Positions 60,681 through 64,000 of a DNA stretch of 64,000 nt are shown here, piece by piece. The first letter of the stretch is position 1. The number at the start of each line of letters is the position of its first letter. Below the pieces are notes generated by a model. It was given only the letters and a program-made list of their open reading frames with translations. It was not told where the DNA came from and did no database searches. Both the position numbers and the translations under genes were made by a program. This DNA is from Bacteroidales bacterium (GTDB lineage: Bacteria; Bacteroidota; Bacteroidia; Bacteroidales; F082): the NCBI GenBank assembly GCA_017537965.1, contig JAFYJV010000009.1, forward strand, positions 1-64,000, in the 5' to 3' direction.

Positions 60681-63635
60681 TTATTCTTGAATCGGATAAG
60701 CCTGATAAAGAATATCGTGAAGTAAAGTCCGGATATTCAGTTTTGCAAGGTTGTTCGGTTCGGAACTCGGACAGACACGGTTCGAGAGGAAGATAATGGA
60801 CAACTGATTCTCAGGATCAGCCCAGAAGAAGGTTCCGGTATAGCCTGTATGACCATAGCTACTCATGGAAGCCGACTTTGAAGCCGTCGAAGGTCCTTTC
60901 TTTTCGATGGGCAACTTGTCAAAACCAAGGCCGCGACGATTGTTGTTGTCGGTAAATGGCGCCGTGGTGAAGTATTGGATGGTTTCAGGCTTCAGCAACT
61001 GTTTGCCTTCAAACTTGCCTTTGTCAAGCAACATCTGGGTGATCACTGCCAAGTCATGGGTGTTGGCAAACAAACCCGCATGGCCTGAGATCCCACCCAT
61101 CAACGATGCCATCTGGTCGTGGACATCACCCCACAAAAGCTGTTTTCTGAAAGTCTGGTCATTCTCGGTGGGGACAATGGTCTCGCGCGTCCTCCAATGC
61201 AAGGGACAATAACCTATGTTGACCAAATGCATCGGATCATAGAACTTCTCCCTTAGATACTCCTCCAAACTCTTGTTGGTCAGCTGTTTGACAAGTTCTG
61301 GAACGAAATAGAACCCCATGTCACAATACACATATTTCTTCTCTTTCATCGGGCTTTTCATGATGGAGTCGATGATCTGCTCCTTGTAGTCGTTGAGCAA
61401 ATAAAGGTTCTCTGCCACACGAACAGTATGGGTTTCATCGATATGGTCGATGAAAAACTCTGGTTTCGGGCCGTTCTCGTCTATCAGTTCCAAATGGAAA
61501 GGAATCCACGATTTCATGCCCGACTGGTGTGTGAGGACGTCAATGAGCTTGATGGCTCCCTTGTTGGAGGCGTTCAGATAGGGGAAGTAATCGCCCATGG
61601 TCTTATTGAGATCTAGCAAGCCATCTTCATAAAGTTTCATCAATGCCAATGTAGAGGCAAAGATCTTGGTAAGTGAAGCGATGTCATAGACATCTTCCGG
61701 CACAACCTTCATCCCTCCTCCGTATGTAAACGTGCCAAAACACTTGTCATACACCACCTTGCCATCTTTCATGGCCAGGATCTGACAACCCGGATAGGCA
61801 CCTTGTTCGATGCCGAGCTTAGCCACAGAGTCAAGTTGACGCTCATAAACAGCATTGAGGATCCCCTTGGGCAAGGCAATCTGGTCGATGGAGAGCGAGC
61901 CTTCCTTAAGCACGGGAGCAGAAGCAGGCATTGCCGCAACCAAATCCTTTGGGAGAATGCCATCGCCACAATGGAACTTAGCCGTGGAAACGGACAACTT
62001 GCCATGAGCGCTTTTCTTGCCAGTCAAGATGTCATTGACAGCATCCAGCACCTCGTCTTCGTCTTGATAACCGACGAGCAGCCCCTTCACACTGTTATTG
62101 ATACGGAAACGATCGAGAACGTAGGGGCAGCCGAACAAATTCAAGATGACATCATTCTGGGCTACCAATTTATTGAAGAAGTCAACCGTCGTTTCGTTGA
62201 CACCAAAGTCCTTGTTGGCAAAGATGCTGGTCTGCATCACGTTTACCACAACGAGATCATAAGCCTCCAGATCCTTGAGCCAAAGCAATGCGTCCTTGGA
62301 TCCGTCCCTGCTGACACGATACGACTTCACCGTCAGACCCGCATCAGCCAAGGCATCCGCCATGGATTTCGAGCTCTTCTCCTTACCGATGGTGACCACG
62401 GCGATTTTCTTCCCAGTCTTCAAGGGAATCACAGCATCGTCGTTGCGAAGCATGGTGACAGCCTCTTCAAAGAGCTGTCTGCGTAGGTCAAGATACTCCA
62501 CCTTGTTCAAGTCATCGGCCAACTTACCTGTGGCCACTGGAGCATATCGGTTCAATCCGGCATGATATTTATACTTTAAGATCTTTTTGCAGCTCTCCTC
62601 CACACGGACAGCAATCTCCGGATCACGCTCAGCACCTTCTTTGATTTGCTTGATAGCTTCCGGAACATTATGGGGAAGGATCAACACATCGTTGCCAGCA
62701 AGGAAGGCAACGTATGGAACACTGTCGGCAGATACCGTCTGTGATACACCCTTCATGTCAAGTCCATCCGTAAAAATCAGCCCATCAAAACCCATCTCGC
62801 TCTTAAGCAGGTCTGTGACCACGCCTTTTGAAAGGGATGAGGAAGTGTTTGGCACCGCCTCGATGGCAGGGAAATAAAGATGTCCCACCATGGCACCGTT
62901 AACGCCACGCTCGATCAAGTAACGGAAAGGAGCCAACTCCACGTCTTTGACATCCTCCAGGCTCTTGTTTACCGTTGGCAGCGAGACGTGCGAGTCTGTA
63001 TCCGTGTCACCATGGCCAGGGAAATGTTTCATGGAGGTGATCATGCCCTTGCTCTGCATCCCAAGAGCATAGGCTGCTGCTTTCTCCCCAACGTTCTTGG
63101 GATCTTCGCCAAAACTGCGCACTCCAATGACGGGGTTCTTAGCATTGGAGTTCACGTCGGCATCTGGGGCAAAGTTCACATGAATGCCCATCCTCGCACA
63201 TTGTTCAGCTACTTGCTGTCCCATGGCATAAAGCAACTCGTTGTCGGTGATCGCCCCAAGAGTCATCTGATAAGGATAGGCGATGGTGTTTCTCACACGC
63301 ATCGCCAGTCCCCATTCCGCATCGATACTCACCATCAATGGCGTCTGTGCCATGGCTTGCCATTCATTGGTCTTTTCCACTTGTGGCACTGCATCGGCAC
63401 GGAAGAAACACACTCCACCGATATTGTATTGCTTGATGTATCGTCCAACCTCTTCAAAGAAAGGCTTGTCAGGCAGGTTGGCTCTCATGCAGATCAGTTG
63501 ACCCACACGCTGTTCCAGCGTCAGGCTGTTGTAAACGGAATCCACCCAATGTGCCTCGTCATCTTGCGCCGACAAAGATCCACAAAGCGACATCATCGCA
63601 ACAAGAACAATCGGAAAAACATGTTTCATTCTCAT
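60681..63635 (-). CDS. NagZ-like GH3 beta-N-acetylhexosaminidase fused to a beta-lactamase-type serine hydrolase
   Basis: The 984-residue exported protein has a signal peptide (1-23). The GH3 domain (about 30-360) has KHFPGHG (203-209), the catalytic DSH (214-216) and the nucleophile Asp290 in IFTDGLDM, all as in NagZ. A GH3 C-terminal domain (about 380-580) follows. Residues 590-980 form a class C beta-lactamase/esterase fold with SLTK (654-657), YCD (770-772) where YxN is usual, and HTG (929-931). It probably trims peptidoglycan sugars and peptides or esters outside the cytoplasm. A start at 63629 is equally likely. The next gene upstream on the same strand ends 24 bp away. Confidence 0.92.
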   Translation of the reverse strand: MRMKHVFPIVLVAMMSLCGSLSAQDDEAHWVDSVYNSLTLEQRVGQLICMRANLPDKPFFEEVGRYIKQYNIGGVCFFRADAVPQVEKTNEWQAMAQTPLMVSIDAEWGLAMRVRNTIAYPYQMTLGAITDNELLYAMGQQVAEQCARMGIHVNFAPDADVNSNAKNPVIGVRSFGEDPKNVGEKAAAYALGMQSKGMITSMKHFPGHGDTDTDSHVSLPTVNKSLEDVKDVELAPFRYLIERGVNGAMVGHLYFPAIEAVPNTSSSLSKGVVTDLLKSEMGFDGLIFTDGLDMKGVSQTVSADSVPYVAFLAGNDVLILPHNVPEAIKQIKEGAERDPEIAVRVEESCKKILKYKYHAGLNRYAPVATGKLADDLNKVEYLDLRRQLFEEAVTMLRNDDAVIPLKTGKKIAVVTIGKEKSSKSMADALADAGLTVKSYRVSRDGSKDALLWLKDLEAYDLVVVNVMQTSIFANKDFGVNETTVDFFNKLVAQNDVILNLFGCPYVLDRFRINNSVKGLLVGYQDEDEVLDAVNDILTGKKSAHGKLSVSTAKFHCGDGILPKDLVAAMPASAPVLKEGSLSIDQIALPKGILNAVYERQLDSVAKLGIEQGAYPGCQILAMKDGKVVYDKCFGTFTYGGGMKVVPEDVYDIASLTKIFASTLALMKLYEDGLLDLNKTMGDYFPYLNASNKGAIKLIDVLTHQSGMKSWIPFHLELIDENGPKPEFFIDHIDETHTVRVAENLYLLNDYKEQIIDSIMKSPMKEKKYVYCDMGFYFVPELVKQLTNKSLEEYLREKFYDPMHLVNIGYCPLHWRTRETIVPTENDQTFRKQLLWGDVHDQMASLMGGISGHAGLFANTHDLAVITQMLLDKGKFEGKQLLKPETIQYFTTAPFTDNNNRRGLGFDKLPIEKKGPSTASKSASMSSYGHTGYTGTFFWADPENQLSIIFLSNRVCPSSEPNNLAKLNIRTLLHDILYQAYPIQE

Positions 63636-63659
63636 ATCTAATCACTTAATTCTAATATC

Positions 63660-64000
63660 TTAATTCTTGATTCCCAAATACGATCTCAATTCATCCCAGT
63701 CATACGGCTTACAAAGGATGGTCTTGTCACGGTCAAGCAAAAACGCCGTAGGAGTTGACACGACATGATAGTCAAGGAAAGCCTTCCCTTCCCATCGCGC
63801 CTCGTCATAGCAATGCCATCCCTTCAGTTTCAATCTCTTCAGCTCGCGACGCACCTCCTTCTCATCGTCAGCAATGGCAAAAGTCACCAATTCAAACGTC
63901 CCTCCCAAGTCAAGATGTTTGCTGATATTTCTCAAGAAATCATGACAATACTCACAGTCCGCGGCCCAAAAGAACACGATGACCCGTTCAGCTTTGGAGT
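63660..64000 (-). CDS. Thioredoxin-like protein, C-terminal part (runs past the window end)
   Basis: The visible 113 codons include the active site CEYC in FFWAADCEYCHDF, the cis-Pro strand VVSTPTAFLLDRD and a closing helix. It fits TlpA/thiol-disulfide oxidoreductases of the envelope. The frame is open to the last base of the window, so the start and any signal peptide lie beyond 64000; the GTG at 63975-63977 is not the start, because it lies within the strand before the active site. The stop is followed after 24 bp by the GH3 fusion gene. Confidence 0.82.
   Translation of the reverse strand, partial: SKAERVIVFFWAADCEYCHDFLRNISKHLDLGGTFELVTFAIADDEKEVRRELKRLKLKGWHCYDEARWEGKAFLDYHVVSTPTAFLLDRDKTILCKPYDWDELRSYLGIKN

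Overview
The window looks like a chromosome segment of a Bacteroidota bacterium, most likely order Bacteroidales. Most intergenic regions carry the Bacteroidota sigma-factor -7 box (TAnnTTTG), often with a TTG-type -33 box 18-21 bp upstream. A large secreted protein ends in a type IX secretion (T9SS) sorting domain. Several families are typical of the phylum: the BT_3928-type DoxX protein, DUF1599, a BatA-domain protein, YwqK-like MORN lipoproteins and LysM plus periplasmic-binding fusions. No rRNA, tRNA, CRISPR array, prophage or insertion sequence was seen. TAA, TGA and TAG all end intact genes, so the standard bacterial code applies.

Layout. 1-11400 (minus strand): dnaN, a giant secreted protein of unknown function, prmA, tpiA, a LysM-tailed esterase, an OppB-type permease, a DoxX-type protein and DUF1599. 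11480-13590 (plus): a DUF5618-like gene, folP and the diadenylate cyclase gene cdaA. 13595-32790 (minus): a lipoprotein, topoisomerase IV subunit A, a BatA-domain protein, a beta-barrel, a lipoprotein, a 1638-residue T9SS cargo protein built of Cys-containing repeats, a Nudix hydrolase, gdhA, a MORN lipoprotein, a LysM/periplasmic-binding protein and guaA. 32840-37890 (plus): ychF, a GxxExxY protein, idi, then an anion porin, a YeiH exporter and a small membrane protein. 37919-42847: a TrmH-like methyltransferase (minus), a TPR protein, fmt and HU (plus), recQ (minus). 43014-48918 (plus): typA, a WHy/LEA-like lipoprotein, gcvP and another lipoprotein. 48934-51181 (minus): an S4-domain protein and rpsA, which is broken by an in-frame TAG. 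51501-51917 (plus): a second DUF5618-like gene. 52034-56265 (minus): SPFH, PH-like membrane protein, CPBP protease, a 57-residue Arc-type protein and an alpha/beta hydrolase. 56393-57343 (plus): an M48 lipoprotein. 57354-59976 (minus): murL and murD2. 60066-60656 (plus): yqgE. 60681-64000 (minus): a GH3/beta-lactamase fusion and the end of a thioredoxin-like gene that leaves the window.

Themes. Many genes serve the envelope: the MurL/MurD2 route to D-glutamate in peptidoglycan, a NagZ-like hydrolase fused to a serine hydrolase, three LysM domains in one periplasmic-binding protein, c-di-AMP synthesis beside folate synthesis, and an SPFH/CPBP membrane operon. The points most worth a second look are the amber codon inside rpsA, a terminator-like hairpin inside the gene after yeiH, a DUF5618 pair that shares its promoter and leader 40 kb apart, the murL-murD2 pair, and two palindromes (35023-35042 and 48313-48340).
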